From contig CAYUYJ010000009.1 in NCBI GenBank assembly GCA_964449325.1, forward strand, positions 1-64,000: a stretch of 64,000 nt of DNA. The letters are read 5' to 3'. The stretch comes from RGIG3002 sp964449325 (GTDB lineage Bacteria; Bacillota; Clostridia; Lachnospirales; Lachnospiraceae). The notes under the pieces were generated by a model, which saw nothing but the letters and a program-made list of their open reading frames with translations, made no database searches and was not told where the DNA came from. Below are positions 42,950 through 51,282 of the stretch, piece after piece. How positions within the stretch are numbered: position 1 is the stretch's first letter; each line of letters starts with the position of its first letter. The position numbers and the translations under genes are program-made.

Positions 42950-44713
42950 ATGGATATATTCAGTGTATTGACAATGGTTGGCGGACTGGCGTTGTTCCTG
43001 TACGGAATGCACGTCATGGGGGAAGGTTTGTCGAAAGCATCCAGCGGAAGGATGGAACGTATTTTGGAGAATCTTACCTCCACACCGTTAAAAGCCGTAT
43101 TATTAGGTGCGGCAGTGACTGCGGTAATTCAGTCCTCCTCCGCAACAACGGTTATGGTAGTCGGATTTGTAAACTCCGGAATCATGAAATTGTCGCAGGC
43201 AATCGGTATAATCATGGGTGCCAATGTCGGTACAACCGTGACATCATGGTTGTTAAGTCTTGTAGGAGTGGAAAGCAGCAATATTTTCATGCAGTTTTTG
43301 AAGCCTACTTCCTTTTCACCTGTACTGGCAATAATCGGTGTTGCCATGCTGATGTTTTCCAATAATGAAAAGAAAAAGGATGCAGGGACTATTTTAATCG
43401 GTTTTGCCGTGCTTATGTTTGGTATGGATACGATGAGCGGTGCCGTGAAGCCTCTGGCAGATGTCCCGGAATTCAGAGAAATTCTGTTAATGTTTTCCAA
43501 TCCGATTTTAGGTCTGATTGCAGGAGCTCTTTTAACAGCAATTATTCAGAGTTCCTCTGCGTCGGTCGGTATTTTACAGGCACTTTGTGTTACCGGTTCC
43601 GTTACCTTTTCATCGGCTCTTCCGATTATTATGGGACAAAATATCGGTACCTGTGTAACTGCACTGATTTCCTCCATCGGAGCGAATAAAAATGCAAAAC
43701 GTGCGGCAATTGTGCATTTGTACTTTAATATACTTGGTACAACGTTTTTTATGATTATTGTATATCTGATTAACGGTATCATCGGTTTGCCCTTTTGGGG
43801 TGAGGCAACAAGTCCGGCAGATATAGCCATTGTTCACAGCATTTTTAACATGACGGCAACTTTGGTTCTGCTTCCTTTCTCTAAGATGTTAGAGAAGTTA
43901 GCGTATGCTACTATTCCGGAGGACAAGCAGGCGCAGACGGAAGAAAATACGGCAGTGAACAAGCTGGACGTACGTTTCCTGGATTCTCCCGGTCTTGCAA
44001 CAAGTCAGTGTCGGGATGTTACAAACGAAATGGCAGATGCTGCAAGAAAAGCACTTTTCTATGCACTGGATTTGATTGATGTATATGATGAAGAAAAAGC
44101 ATTAGAAGTAGAAAAACTGGAAAATGCTGTGGATGAATATGAAGACGAGCTCGGAACCTATATGGTACGTCTTTCCAGCAAGGGACTTTCTGAAAAGGAT
44201 AGTCAGACCCTTTCTTTACTCTTGCATAACATTGGTGACTTTGAAAGGATTTCTGACCATGCCTTGAATATTATGCAGGCATGTAGGGAGATGAACAGGA
44301 AACAGTTGGAATTTTCCAGTAAAGCGGAGGAAGAGCTTGCTATCTTTTCAAGGGCAGTAAGAGATATTATGGATGCATCCGTAGAAGCCTTTAAAAATAA
44401 TGATAGTGAAAAAGCCGTACACATTGAGCCCTTGGAGGAGGTTATTGACAGTCTGAATGCAGAAGTGAAAAAACGTCATATCAAGCGACTCAGAAAAGGA
44501 AAATGTACCATTGAACTTGGCTTTATTCTTTCGGATATTACAACGAGTTTTGAAAGAATTTCTGACCACTGCTCCAATATTGCAGTGAGTATTTTACAGA
44601 TTAAGTATGACAGCTTTGAAACCCATGAATACCTGAATGCCTTAAAAAATAAAGATAACGAAGCATTTAATCATGAATACGAACAGGTAAAAACAAGATA
44701 TGAGCTACCTTAG
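42950..44713 (+). CDS. Na+/phosphate cotransporter with PhoU-like domain
   Basis: 587 residues. Two Na/Pi-cotransporter repeats (residues about 10-160 and 170-310) carry the twin QSSSA motifs, VIQSSSATTVMVVGFVNSG near 62 and IIQSSSASVGILQAL near 199, with about eight to nine membrane helices. A C-terminal cytoplasmic helical part (about 350-570) with FERISDHALNI and FERISDHCSNI is PhoU-like. It would import phosphate with sodium, or export it, and the PhoU part may signal phosphate status. A two-component pair follows 35 bases downstream and Pho boxes precede it. Confidence 0.92.
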   Translation: MDIFSVLTMVGGLALFLYGMHVMGEGLSKASSGRMERILENLTSTPLKAVLLGAAVTAVIQSSSATTVMVVGFVNSGIMKLSQAIGIIMGANVGTTVTSWLLSLVGVESSNIFMQFLKPTSFSPVLAIIGVAMLMFSNNEKKKDAGTILIGFAVLMFGMDTMSGAVKPLADVPEFREILLMFSNPILGLIAGALLTAIIQSSSASVGILQALCVTGSVTFSSALPIIMGQNIGTCVTALISSIGANKNAKRAAIVHLYFNILGTTFFMIIVYLINGIIGLPFWGEATSPADIAIVHSIFNMTATLVLLPFSKMLEKLAYATIPEDKQAQTEENTAVNKLDVRFLDSPGLATSQCRDVTNEMADAARKALFYALDLIDVYDEEKALEVEKLENAVDEYEDELGTYMVRLSSKGLSEKDSQTLSLLLHNIGDFERISDHALNIMQACREMNRKQLEFSSKAEEELAIFSRAVRDIMDASVEAFKNNDSEKAVHIEPLEEVIDSLNAEVKKRHIKRLRKGKCTIELGFILSDITTSFERISDHCSNIAVSILQIKYDSFETHEYLNALKNKDNEAFNHEYEQVKTRYELP

Positions 44714-44748
44714 AACACAGTATGAGAAGGAGCGGGACAGGAGGAAAT

Positions 44749-45420
44749 ATGGCACTGATTTATGTAGTAGAGGATGATAAAAATATCAGTGAAATAGAAT
44801 GCTTTGCACTAAAAAACAGCGGATATGAAATAGAAGCATTTCCCGATGCAGGAAGTTTCCGGGAAAGACTGGCTAAGAAGCTTCCGGATTTGGTTCTTTT
44901 AGATATCATGCTGCCCGATGAGGATGGGCTTACCATATTAAGCAAGCTTCGGAAAAACAAGGAAACAGCCAAACTGCCGATTATAATGATAACGGCAAAG
45001 ACAGCGGAGATTGATAAGGTAAAAGGGCTGGATATGGGGGCAGACGATTACTTGACCAAGCCTTTTGGGGTGATGGAACTGATTTCCAGAGTCAAAGCAC
45101 TGCTCCGCAGAACAGCACCTGCAGAAGCGGAAAAGATACTGCAGATTGGCCCGGTTATTTTGGATGTGGAAAAACATGCAGTGACTGTAGAGGGCGAGAA
45201 CTGTGATTTGACCTATAAAGAATACGAATTATTAAAGCTTCTTTTGATGAATGCCGGAATGGTCACAAAGAGGGATACCATTCTGGAAAGAGTGTGGGGA
45301 ACCGATTACGAAGGAGAATCCCGAACACTGGATATGCATATCAAAACATTGCGCCAAAAGCTTGGTGCGGCAGGAAGCAGAATTAAAACAGTCCGAAATG
45401 TAGGATATCTGTTAGAATAG
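44749..45420 (+). CDS. Response regulator, OmpR/PhoB type
   Basis: A 223-residue two-component regulator. The receiver domain (1-120) has VVEDDKN, the phospho-accepting aspartate in LVLLDIMLPDEDG near 50-52, ITAKT and the lysine in DYLTKPF near 101. The C-terminal winged helix (130-223) has YKEYELLKLLL and GESRTLDMHIKTLRQKLG. ATG 44749 is backed by GGAGGAAAT; the frame to 44722 lacks a site. The partner kinase gene starts 12 bases after it. Position behind a phosphate transporter and Pho boxes suggests a PhoP/PhoB role. Confidence 0.93.
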   Translation: MALIYVVEDDKNISEIECFALKNSGYEIEAFPDAGSFRERLAKKLPDLVLLDIMLPDEDGLTILSKLRKNKETAKLPIIMITAKTAEIDKVKGLDMGADDYLTKPFGVMELISRVKALLRRTAPAEAEKILQIGPVILDVEKHAVTVEGENCDLTYKEYELLKLLLMNAGMVTKRDTILERVWGTDYEGESRTLDMHIKTLRQKLGAAGSRIKTVRNVGYLLE

Positions 45421-45431
45421 GAAGCGGGAAC

Positions 45432-46742
45432 GTGAAGAAAAGAATTAACCTTCAATTTATGATTATTGCCTCTTTGGCAATTTTGTTTACGTTAGGACTT
45501 GTAACCGGGGCTTTTTACGAGCTTTTTAAAAAACAGGTATTTGAGGATTTGAAAGCTTACACCCATATATTAAAAAATGTGCCGATGGAGTCCGGGACAG
45601 AAGAGGAGTACTCTCCTGCCTCGGACAATTTGCGTATCACTTTGATTGAGACAGATGGTAATGTACTTTATGACAGTAATGCGCAGGCGGAAAATATGGA
45701 CAATCACAGCAGCCGTCCGGAAGTACAGCAGGCTCTGGAGTGCGGAGAAGGTAAGTCTGTCAGAATCTCAAAAACCTTGCAGGAGAGTACCTTTTATTAT
45801 GCAATACGTCTGGAGAGCGGAATCGTTCTTCGTGTAGCAAGAGAGGCAGACAGTATTGTCAGTATTTTTGTAAACGTGACACCGCTTATGTTTGGCATTA
45901 TTGTCATCTTGTTTGTTCTTTGTTTTGTGCTTTCTCATTTTCTGACGAAAAGTATTGTGAAGCCGATTGAGCAGATGGCACAGGATATGGAGCACATGAA
46001 AAATGTAAAGACTTATGAAGAGCTTCAGCCTTTTGTAACGACCATCAACAGGCAGCATGAGGATATTATGCGCAATGCCAATATGCGGCAGGATTTTACG
46101 GCAAATGTATCCCATGAATTAAAGACTCCGCTGACTTCGATTTCCGGGTATGCGGAGTTAATTGAAAACGGAATGGCAAGTGAGACAGATATACAACGTT
46201 TTGCCAAAGAAATCCATAAAAATGCGAAAAGACTTTTAACTTTGATTAATGATATTATCAAGCTTTCGGAACTGGATGCAATTGAAAATTCCATTTATTT
46301 TGAAACGGTAAATCTATATCAGATGGCGGAAACCTGTGTCAGCATGTTGCAGATTAATGCAGAAAAGCATGATGTTACATTGCTCTTTTCAGGGATACCA
46401 TGTAGTATTACGGCAAATAAAGATATGATAGAGGAACTGATGTATAACCTTTGTGATAATGCTATCCGGTATAATGTGCCGGGCGGTACGGTAAATGTCG
46501 AGGTCGGAGAGGAAAACGGCAGAACGTTTTTTAAAGTAAAGGACACCGGAATCGGTATTTCCAAAGAACATCAGGAGCGTATTTTTGAGCGGTTTTACCG
46601 GGTAGACAAAAGCCGTTCTAAGTCTACGGGCGGAACGGGACTTGGACTTGCTATTGTGAAGCACATTGTTGCGAAGCATGATGCCAAGATAGAAATAAAC
46701 AGCGAACCGGGAAAAGGAACGGAGATAAAAATCCTATTTTAA
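45432..46742 (+). CDS. Sensor histidine kinase (PhoR-like)
   Basis: A 436-residue membrane kinase: helix 1 at about 8-30, an extracytoplasmic segment of about 120 residues, helix 2 at about 150-172, a HAMP-like linker, HisKA with NVSHELKTPLTS (His about 227), and HATPase motifs NLCDNAIRYN, VKDTGIGISKEH, ERFYRVDKSRS and GTGLGLAIVKHI. It starts with GTG 45432 after a GGAAGCGGG site. The architecture matches the PhoR group. Transcription is shared with the regulator gene just upstream. Confidence 0.92.
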   Translation: MKKRINLQFMIIASLAILFTLGLVTGAFYELFKKQVFEDLKAYTHILKNVPMESGTEEEYSPASDNLRITLIETDGNVLYDSNAQAENMDNHSSRPEVQQALECGEGKSVRISKTLQESTFYYAIRLESGIVLRVAREADSIVSIFVNVTPLMFGIIVILFVLCFVLSHFLTKSIVKPIEQMAQDMEHMKNVKTYEELQPFVTTINRQHEDIMRNANMRQDFTANVSHELKTPLTSISGYAELIENGMASETDIQRFAKEIHKNAKRLLTLINDIIKLSELDAIENSIYFETVNLYQMAETCVSMLQINAEKHDVTLLFSGIPCSITANKDMIEELMYNLCDNAIRYNVPGGTVNVEVGEENGRTFFKVKDTGIGISKEHQERIFERFYRVDKSRSKSTGGTGLGLAIVKHIVAKHDAKIEINSEPGKGTEIKILF

Positions 46743-46858
46743 AATGAAAAACTTACCATAATAATTCTTTTGATATGGCTAATACTAAAATCAAGATAAG
46801 TGATAACAAAGCACGGAAAACGGAAAAGGCTCTCTGAGTAAGGGAAGATAGTATCCGG

Positions 46859-46884
46859 GATAAGTGTGATGGAACCCACTTATC
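46859..46884. promoter_or_regulatory. Inverted repeat before the spore-protein gene
   Basis: GATAAGTG (46859-46866) pairs perfectly with CACTTATC (46877-46884), and GATAAGTG also occurs once more near 46795. The pair lies about 50 bases before the SASP start. Role unknown; it may be part of sporulation-specific control or an mRNA hairpin. Confidence 0.35.
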
Positions 46885-46931
46885 TTGGAAATAGATGAAT
46901 AGTCAAAAAGAATCTTATGGAGGTGAATAAA

Positions 46932-47144
46932 ATGGCAAGTGGAAGCAGAGCAAACAGAGTAGAAGTACCTGAGGCAAAAGCAGCTATGGACCGTTTTAAA
47001 ACAGAGGTTGCATCTGAGTTGGGTGTAAACTTAAAGGAAGGTTATAACGGAGACTTAACAGCAAAAGAAGCCGGTTCTATCGGTGGCGAAATGGTTCGTA
47101 GAATGATTAAACGTCAGGAAGAACAGATGAAAGGTTCTAACTAA
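46932..47144 (+). CDS. Small acid-soluble spore protein, alpha/beta type
   Basis: A 70-residue SASP that coats and protects DNA in the dormant spore. AMDRFKTEVASELGVNL holds the GPR protease site region, and AKEAGSIGGEMVRRMI is the second conserved helix. The upstream ATG at 46917 is part of the ribosome binding site TGGAGGTGA itself, so the true start is ATG 46932. A sigma-G-type promoter is expected; I could not identify one with confidence. It is a strong sign that the organism forms spores. Confidence 0.94.
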   Translation: MASGSRANRVEVPEAKAAMDRFKTEVASELGVNLKEGYNGDLTAKEAGSIGGEMVRRMIKRQEEQMKGSN

Positions 47145-47169
47145 CAGGGCGTAGCAGAGAATAATGCGC

Positions 47170-47237
47170 AAGCCGCCGGAGGCGAAAGCCGGCAGGCTTA
47201 AGGAAAGCTGTCGTAGGAATACGGCAGCTTTCTTTTT
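47170..47237 (+). terminator. Double hairpin terminator of the SASP gene
   Basis: A GC-rich hairpin (AAGCC to GGCTT, 47170-47200, with CCGG paired inside) is followed by GAAAGCTGTCGTA (47203-47215) pairing with TACGGCAGCTTTC (47220-47232) and then TTTTTC. Confidence 0.85.
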
Positions 47238-47294
47238 CTGTAATAATTGACGGAATATGGAAAATAGGGTAACGTAATGAGGGGGATGGAAGAG

Positions 47295-48125
47295 ATGAAA
47301 AAAATTTTTTTAATATTTATAAGTGTTTTTGCAATAAGTTTTTTGGTTGGATGTGGCAAGACCACAGAGGATACATCAAATCATACAAATACATATGGTG
47401 TTTTTTTAAATTATGAAGGGAACCTTGAGGAACTTGACCAATATGAGATAATTGTTATTGATGCACAGTACATAAGCAAACAGGATATCACCGATTTTAA
47501 AGAACAAGGGCATACTGTTTATTCCTATATCAATGTTGGGTCTTTGGAAAATTTCAGAGATTATTATGCTCTATTTGAAGGTATCCTGTTGGGAGAATAT
47601 GAACATTGGGAAGAAGAATGCTGGATAGATGTATCAAGTGAAGAATGGCAGGATTTTATAGTAAGCGATCTGTCAAAAGAGTTGCTTGAAAAGGGAATTG
47701 ATGGATTTTTTGCAGACAATTGTGATGTTTATTATGAGTATCCGAATAAGGACATTTTGAACGGTCTTTCCAATATTATGGAGGGATTAAGAGCAACCGG
47801 AAAGGATGTCATCATAAATGGCGGCGATGTTTTCGTTGATGCATATTGTGATGCCGGAGGCGACTGGAAGGACATTGTAACGGGGATTAATCAGGAATGT
47901 GTTTTTTCCTCAATAAATTGGGATGACCATTCCTTTGGAAGAGCAGGCGAGGAAGATCATGAATATTTTACAGAGTATATTGAAAGATACGGAAAACAAG
48001 GGGCTGACATATTTCTTTTGGAATATACGACAGACGAAGAAGTCATTCGGGAGATACAGAACTATTGTGACAAAAACAATTACCGTTTTTTTATAACAGA
48101 CAGATTGGAGCTTGATATTAACTGA
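47295..48125 (+). CDS. Glycoside hydrolase family 114-like lipoprotein
   Basis: A 276-residue secreted lipoprotein with lipobox FLVGC (Cys about 20). The rest resembles the TM1410/GH114 barrel family (endo-alpha-1,4-polygalactosaminidase relatives): YEIIVIDAQYISKQDI, GHTVYSYINVGSLE, ECWIDVSSEEWQDF and the acidic GIDGFFADNCDVY near residues 138-150. The family acts on galactosaminogalactan-like exopolysaccharides in characterised members; here the substrate is unknown. ATG 47295 after GGAAGAG is the likely start, though ATG 47277 is possible. It stands alone ahead of the HxlR gene. Confidence 0.75.
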   Translation: MKKIFLIFISVFAISFLVGCGKTTEDTSNHTNTYGVFLNYEGNLEELDQYEIIVIDAQYISKQDITDFKEQGHTVYSYINVGSLENFRDYYALFEGILLGEYEHWEEECWIDVSSEEWQDFIVSDLSKELLEKGIDGFFADNCDVYYEYPNKDILNGLSNIMEGLRATGKDVIINGGDVFVDAYCDAGGDWKDIVTGINQECVFSSINWDDHSFGRAGEEDHEYFTEYIERYGKQGADIFLLEYTTDEEVIREIQNYCDKNNYRFFITDRLELDIN

Positions 48126-48154
48126 TATGATACTGAAAGATAGGAGGAGATATT

Positions 48155-48520
48155 GTGAAACTGCGGGAAGAATACACTTGCCCATTAGAATTGGTGCATG
48201 ACATGATAAAAGGAAAGTGGAAAACCATTATTTTGTGGCGATTGAGGCTAGGCTCCACTTCTCTTGCAAAGCTTGAAAGAGACATTGAGGGAATTACGCA
48301 GAAAATGTTGATAGAGCAGTTGAAAGAATTAATGGACTATGGTTTTGTAGAAAAGAAAATATATGAAGGATACCCGCTTCGTGTGGAATATTTCCTTACG
48401 GAAGACATGGGGATGCAGATATTAGAAGCAATAAGAATTATACAGCACATTGGTATTGACTATATGAAAAGTCATGGGATGGAATGTATTTTAACACAAA
48501 AAGGTATAGTGCCGGATTGA
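48155..48520 (+). CDS. HxlR-family transcriptional regulator
   Basis: A 121-residue winged-helix regulator: CPLELVHDMIKGKWKTIILWRL at residues 9-30, LEQ-type recognition region GITQKMLIEQLKELMDYGFV and wing YPLRVEYFLTE. The cysteine at position 9 matches the redox- or aldehyde-sensing Cys of family members. It starts with GTG 48155 after TAGGAGGAG. A palindromic operator and promoter follow it directly and lead into the PEBP gene, which is probably its target. Confidence 0.9.
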   Translation: MKLREEYTCPLELVHDMIKGKWKTIILWRLRLGSTSLAKLERDIEGITQKMLIEQLKELMDYGFVEKKIYEGYPLRVEYFLTEDMGMQILEAIRIIQHIGIDYMKSHGMECILTQKGIVPD

Positions 48521-48540
48521 TACTCACAAAAAAGTGGGTA
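48521..48540. promoter_or_regulatory. HxlR-type operator
   Basis: TACTCAC (48521-48527) and GTGGGTA (48534-48540) form an inverted repeat with one mismatch directly after the HxlR stop codon and before the promoter of the PEBP gene. Confidence 0.55.
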
Positions 48541-48541
48541 A

Positions 48542-48569
48542 TTTACATTTCCCTCTGTTTGTTTACAAT
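48542..48569 (+). promoter_or_regulatory. Promoter of the PEBP gene
   Basis: TTTACA (48542-48547) and TACAAT (48564-48569) with a 16-base spacer. Confidence 0.6.
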
Positions 48570-48598
48570 TAATTTTATCAAAAACAGGAGGAAAAAAG

Positions 48599-49105
48599 AT
48601 GAGAATAACAAGTAGTGGTATTGAAAATGGAGTAATTTTGGATAGGTTTGGCGCAAGAGGAACGCAATTTAATGAAAATGGCATTCCGGATTGCTCTTTG
48701 CCGTTTCGGGCAGAAGATTTACCGTTACAAACGAAGTCACTGGCATTGGTGTTGGAAGATAAGGATGCATATCCGGTAACAGAAGGTTTTGCATGGATAC
48801 ACTGGCTGGCAGCGGATATCACCCGGTGGGAATTAAAAGAAGACGAAAGTCGGACTGCGAAGGATTTTGTGCAGGGGTGTAACAGTTGGACAAGTATTCA
48901 GGGAGGCAGGCAGTCAAAGGAATTGTCCTGTCACTATGGAGGAATGACGCCGCCGGATAAGGATCATTTGTATGAACTTCATGTATTTGCACTGGATAGA
49001 GTATTAGGACTGCAACAAGGTTTTTATTTGAATGAATTATATCATGTCATGGAAGGACATATTCTTGATAGCGTTACTTTACGGGGAATATATAAAAAGG
49101 TTTAG
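48599..49105 (+). CDS. YbhB/YbcL family (PEBP-like) protein
   Basis: A 168-residue phosphatidylethanolamine-binding-protein-like domain: LALVLEDKDAYPVTEGFAWIHWLAADI near 50-77 and HYGGMTPPDKDHLYELHVFALD near 111-133 carry the ligand-pocket residues (Asp, His, Pro, Asp). There is no signal peptide. The bacterial family is of unknown function. A GGAGGAAAAAAG site precedes the ATG. It is preceded by an HxlR gene and operator and may be induced by the signal that HxlR senses. Confidence 0.87.
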   Translation: MRITSSGIENGVILDRFGARGTQFNENGIPDCSLPFRAEDLPLQTKSLALVLEDKDAYPVTEGFAWIHWLAADITRWELKEDESRTAKDFVQGCNSWTSIQGGRQSKELSCHYGGMTPPDKDHLYELHVFALDRVLGLQQGFYLNELYHVMEGHILDSVTLRGIYKKV

Positions 49106-49143
49106 CGTTTTCGGAAAACAAAAGTTTGAGAGGAGAAATCAAA

Positions 49144-49815
49144 ATGAATATAGAGGAACAATTTAATCTGGTTGCAAAGGAATATGATGCTAATCGCAAG
49201 AGATTTATACCATGCTTTGATGATTTTTATGAGGGAACAACACATTTCATTGCATCCAATATTACTCAGCCTGAAAGAATATTAGATTTAGGTGCAGGAA
49301 CAGGTCTTTTAGATTATTTCTGGTACAAGCATTTTCCGCAGGCAGAATATGTTTTAACAGATATTGCAGGAGAAATGCTTGAGGTTGCTAAAAAAAGATT
49401 TGATGGACTTACAAATGTAACTTATGAAATTTTGGATTATGTAAAGGAACTTCCGGCAAAGGAATTTGACGTTGTTATGTCGGCATTATCCATTCATCAT
49501 TTGGAGGACTCTGATAAACAGGAACTGTTTACTCGTATTTTTAATAAATTACCGGAGGGCGGCCTTTTTATTAATTATGACCAATTTTGTGCCGGTTCAG
49601 TGGAAATGAATGTTTGGTTTGATTCCTTTTGGGAAAATCAAATAAAAACGAGTGGTCTTTCCGAACTTGATATAGAAAGGTGGCAGGGACGGAAAAAATT
49701 AGACAGGGAATGCTCCCTTGAAGAAGAAATAGAAATGCTTCAAAAAAACGGTTTTAGAGAAGTAAAGTGTATATATTCACATCAGAAATTTTCTGTGATT
49801 GCGGCAATAAAATAG
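49144..49815 (+). CDS. SAM-dependent methyltransferase
   Basis: A 223-residue class I methyltransferase. The SAM-binding motif I is ILDLGAGTGLLDYF near residue 42, with the acidic end of strand 2 in VLTDIAGEMLEVA near 66 and motif IV-like DVVMSALSIHHLED near 108. The substrate is unknown. ATG 49144 follows GAGGAGA. It is 38 bases after the PEBP gene and 30 bases before the next gene, so all three may be one operon. It is the same length as, but clearly different from, the methyltransferase at 58535. Confidence 0.85.
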   Translation: MNIEEQFNLVAKEYDANRKRFIPCFDDFYEGTTHFIASNITQPERILDLGAGTGLLDYFWYKHFPQAEYVLTDIAGEMLEVAKKRFDGLTNVTYEILDYVKELPAKEFDVVMSALSIHHLEDSDKQELFTRIFNKLPEGGLFINYDQFCAGSVEMNVWFDSFWENQIKTSGLSELDIERWQGRKKLDRECSLEEEIEMLQKNGFREVKCIYSHQKFSVIAAIK

Positions 49816-49845
49816 TATTTAGTCTGAGTTAAAAAGGATAAAAAC

Positions 49846-50757
49846 ATGGAAAAGAACACAAAAACTACCGCTTATTATCATCTTCCGGGGTTATTTGAGT
49901 TTTATGAATTATATAAGATTTTTTTGCCGTTGTTTTTTAAGCACAGAGAGTATTTTTATGACTGGTGTGAGATAGGCTCTGTTTATGGTGCCCCGGCGGA
50001 CTGCCTTTGGGGTGGCGGAAGAGCCGGATTTGGAGAAGCAGATGTATCAGATGTATTAGCATTAATGAAAGAATATGGGATTTCCGCAAGACTTACTTTT
50101 AGTAATTCTTTACTGAAAGAGGAGCATCTTTCGGATAAAAAATGTAATGTACTGTGTGGGTTATTTGCCCAAAAGGATAAGGTGCAAAATGGCGTTATTA
50201 TTTATTCGGATTTGTTACTTGAGTATTTAAAGAAACATTATCCGGAACTTTATTTTGTATCTTCCACTACCAAAGTTTTGACAGATTTTGAGAAATTATC
50301 GGAGGAAGTAAAAAGAGAAGATTTTCGATATGTTGTACCGGATTTTCGCTTAAATAAAGCTTTTGACAAGCTAAAAACCATGCCGGTTAATCTAAAAGAA
50401 AAGATGGAATTTTTATGTAATGAATGCTGCTATTTTGGATGTAAGGACAGAAAAGTCTGCTATGAAGCGGTCAGTCGTAAAAATCTTGGTGAAAGTTTTT
50501 CTGAACATGATTGTAAAGCACCGGATGCAGGGGAAGGCTATCGTTTTTCTAAGGCAATGAAAAATCCCGGATTTATAGGAATAGAGGATATTAAGAATCT
50601 TTATTTGCCTATGGGATTTACGAATTTTAAGCTGGAAGGTCGTGGACTTGGAAGTGCCATAGTCTTAGAATTTTTGCTCTATTATATGACAAAACCGGAG
50701 TATCAGTTGCAGGTAAGAGAAGAAATTTATTTGGATAATATGTTGGATCTGTTTTAA
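49846..50757 (+). CDS. Uncharacterised cysteine-cluster protein
   Basis: 303 residues, not recognised with certainty. There is no signal peptide. The N-terminal part is aromatic-rich; a glycine-rich GAPADCLWGGGRAGFG lies near 46-61; a cysteine cluster NECCYFGCKDRKVCYEA near 189-205 and a further HDCKAP near 225 could ligate a metal or an Fe-S cluster; and FTNFKLEGRGL near 264-274 recalls the KLEGR-type motif of peptidase U32-related proteins. A (beta/alpha) barrel with an iron-sulfur cluster, as in U32/UbiU-type proteins, is a possibility but not shown. It follows the methyltransferase by 30 bases. Confidence 0.6.
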   Translation: MEKNTKTTAYYHLPGLFEFYELYKIFLPLFFKHREYFYDWCEIGSVYGAPADCLWGGGRAGFGEADVSDVLALMKEYGISARLTFSNSLLKEEHLSDKKCNVLCGLFAQKDKVQNGVIIYSDLLLEYLKKHYPELYFVSSTTKVLTDFEKLSEEVKREDFRYVVPDFRLNKAFDKLKTMPVNLKEKMEFLCNECCYFGCKDRKVCYEAVSRKNLGESFSEHDCKAPDAGEGYRFSKAMKNPGFIGIEDIKNLYLPMGFTNFKLEGRGLGSAIVLEFLLYYMTKPEYQLQVREEIYLDNMLDLF

Positions 50758-50834
50758 AAAGGTTCAAAAAGATAGCAGCTTTTTGAAAAATTCATTTGGG
50801 CAATTTCTATTAAGACTATATGAAAAAACTATGT

Positions 50835-50840
50835 TATACT
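50835..50840 (+). promoter_or_regulatory. Possible -10 box of the AraC-ClpP unit
   Basis: TATACT at 50835-50840 lies 25 bases before the start codon; the -35 region (AAGACT, 17 bases upstream) is weak, which would fit activator-dependent expression. An AT-rich 8-bp hairpin at 50763-50787 may end the previous transcript. Confidence 0.35.
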
Positions 50841-50865
50841 CTACAAAAAGGAGGAGCATTATTTT

Positions 50866-51282
50866 ATGAGTGAAACTAATATTGTAAAAGAAACGGTAGA
50901 GTATATAGAAAATCACCTAAAAGAAGATTTGTCTTTGAATAGAATTGCCAAAGAATTAAATTACTCAAAGTTTTATTTAGCAAGAACTTTTGCGGAAATG
51001 ACAGGATGCACAATCTATAAATATATACAAGGACGAAGATTAACATTGGCGGCTCAACAGCTTGTTGAATCTAAAACTCCCATTAACGAAATAGCTTTTG
51101 AAGCACACTATAATTCTCAACAGGCTTTTACACTGGCATTTCATCAATTATATTTGTGTACTCCGCAAGTATACAGAAAAAATGGGTTATTCTATCCTAA
51201 ACGGACTAGAATTAATATGAAAGGTTCTATATATCATTTTTCAGATACAAATCATGTATTAGGGGGAAGAATGGTTGCATGA
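50866..51282 (+). CDS. AraC-type DNA-binding protein, HTH domain only
   Basis: 138 residues that consist of the two helix-turn-helix motifs of AraC/XylS proteins: LSLNRIAKELNYSKFYLARTF (about 24-44) and TPINEIAFEAHYNSQQAFTLAF (about 71-92), then QVYRKNG and a short tail. There is no effector-binding domain, so activity may depend on abundance or on partners, as in SoxS/MarA-like proteins. Its last four bases overlap the clpP start (ATGA), making expression of both genes coupled. An AAAAGGAGGAG site precedes the ATG. Confidence 0.88.
   Translation: MSETNIVKETVEYIENHLKEDLSLNRIAKELNYSKFYLARTFAEMTGCTIYKYIQGRRLTLAAQQLVESKTPINEIAFEAHYNSQQAFTLAFHQLYLCTPQVYRKNGLFYPKRTRINMKGSIYHFSDTNHVLGGRMVA

Noticed and set aside
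42928..43365. Forward open frame overlapping the start of the Na/Pi cotransporter gene
   Set aside because: Shadow in another frame of a well-supported coding region.
47162..47200. GC-rich AAGCCGCCGGAGGCG repeat-like sequence as a possible REP element or CRISPR-like repeat
   Set aside because: A single copy that folds into a hairpin right before the SASP terminator; explained as part of termination.
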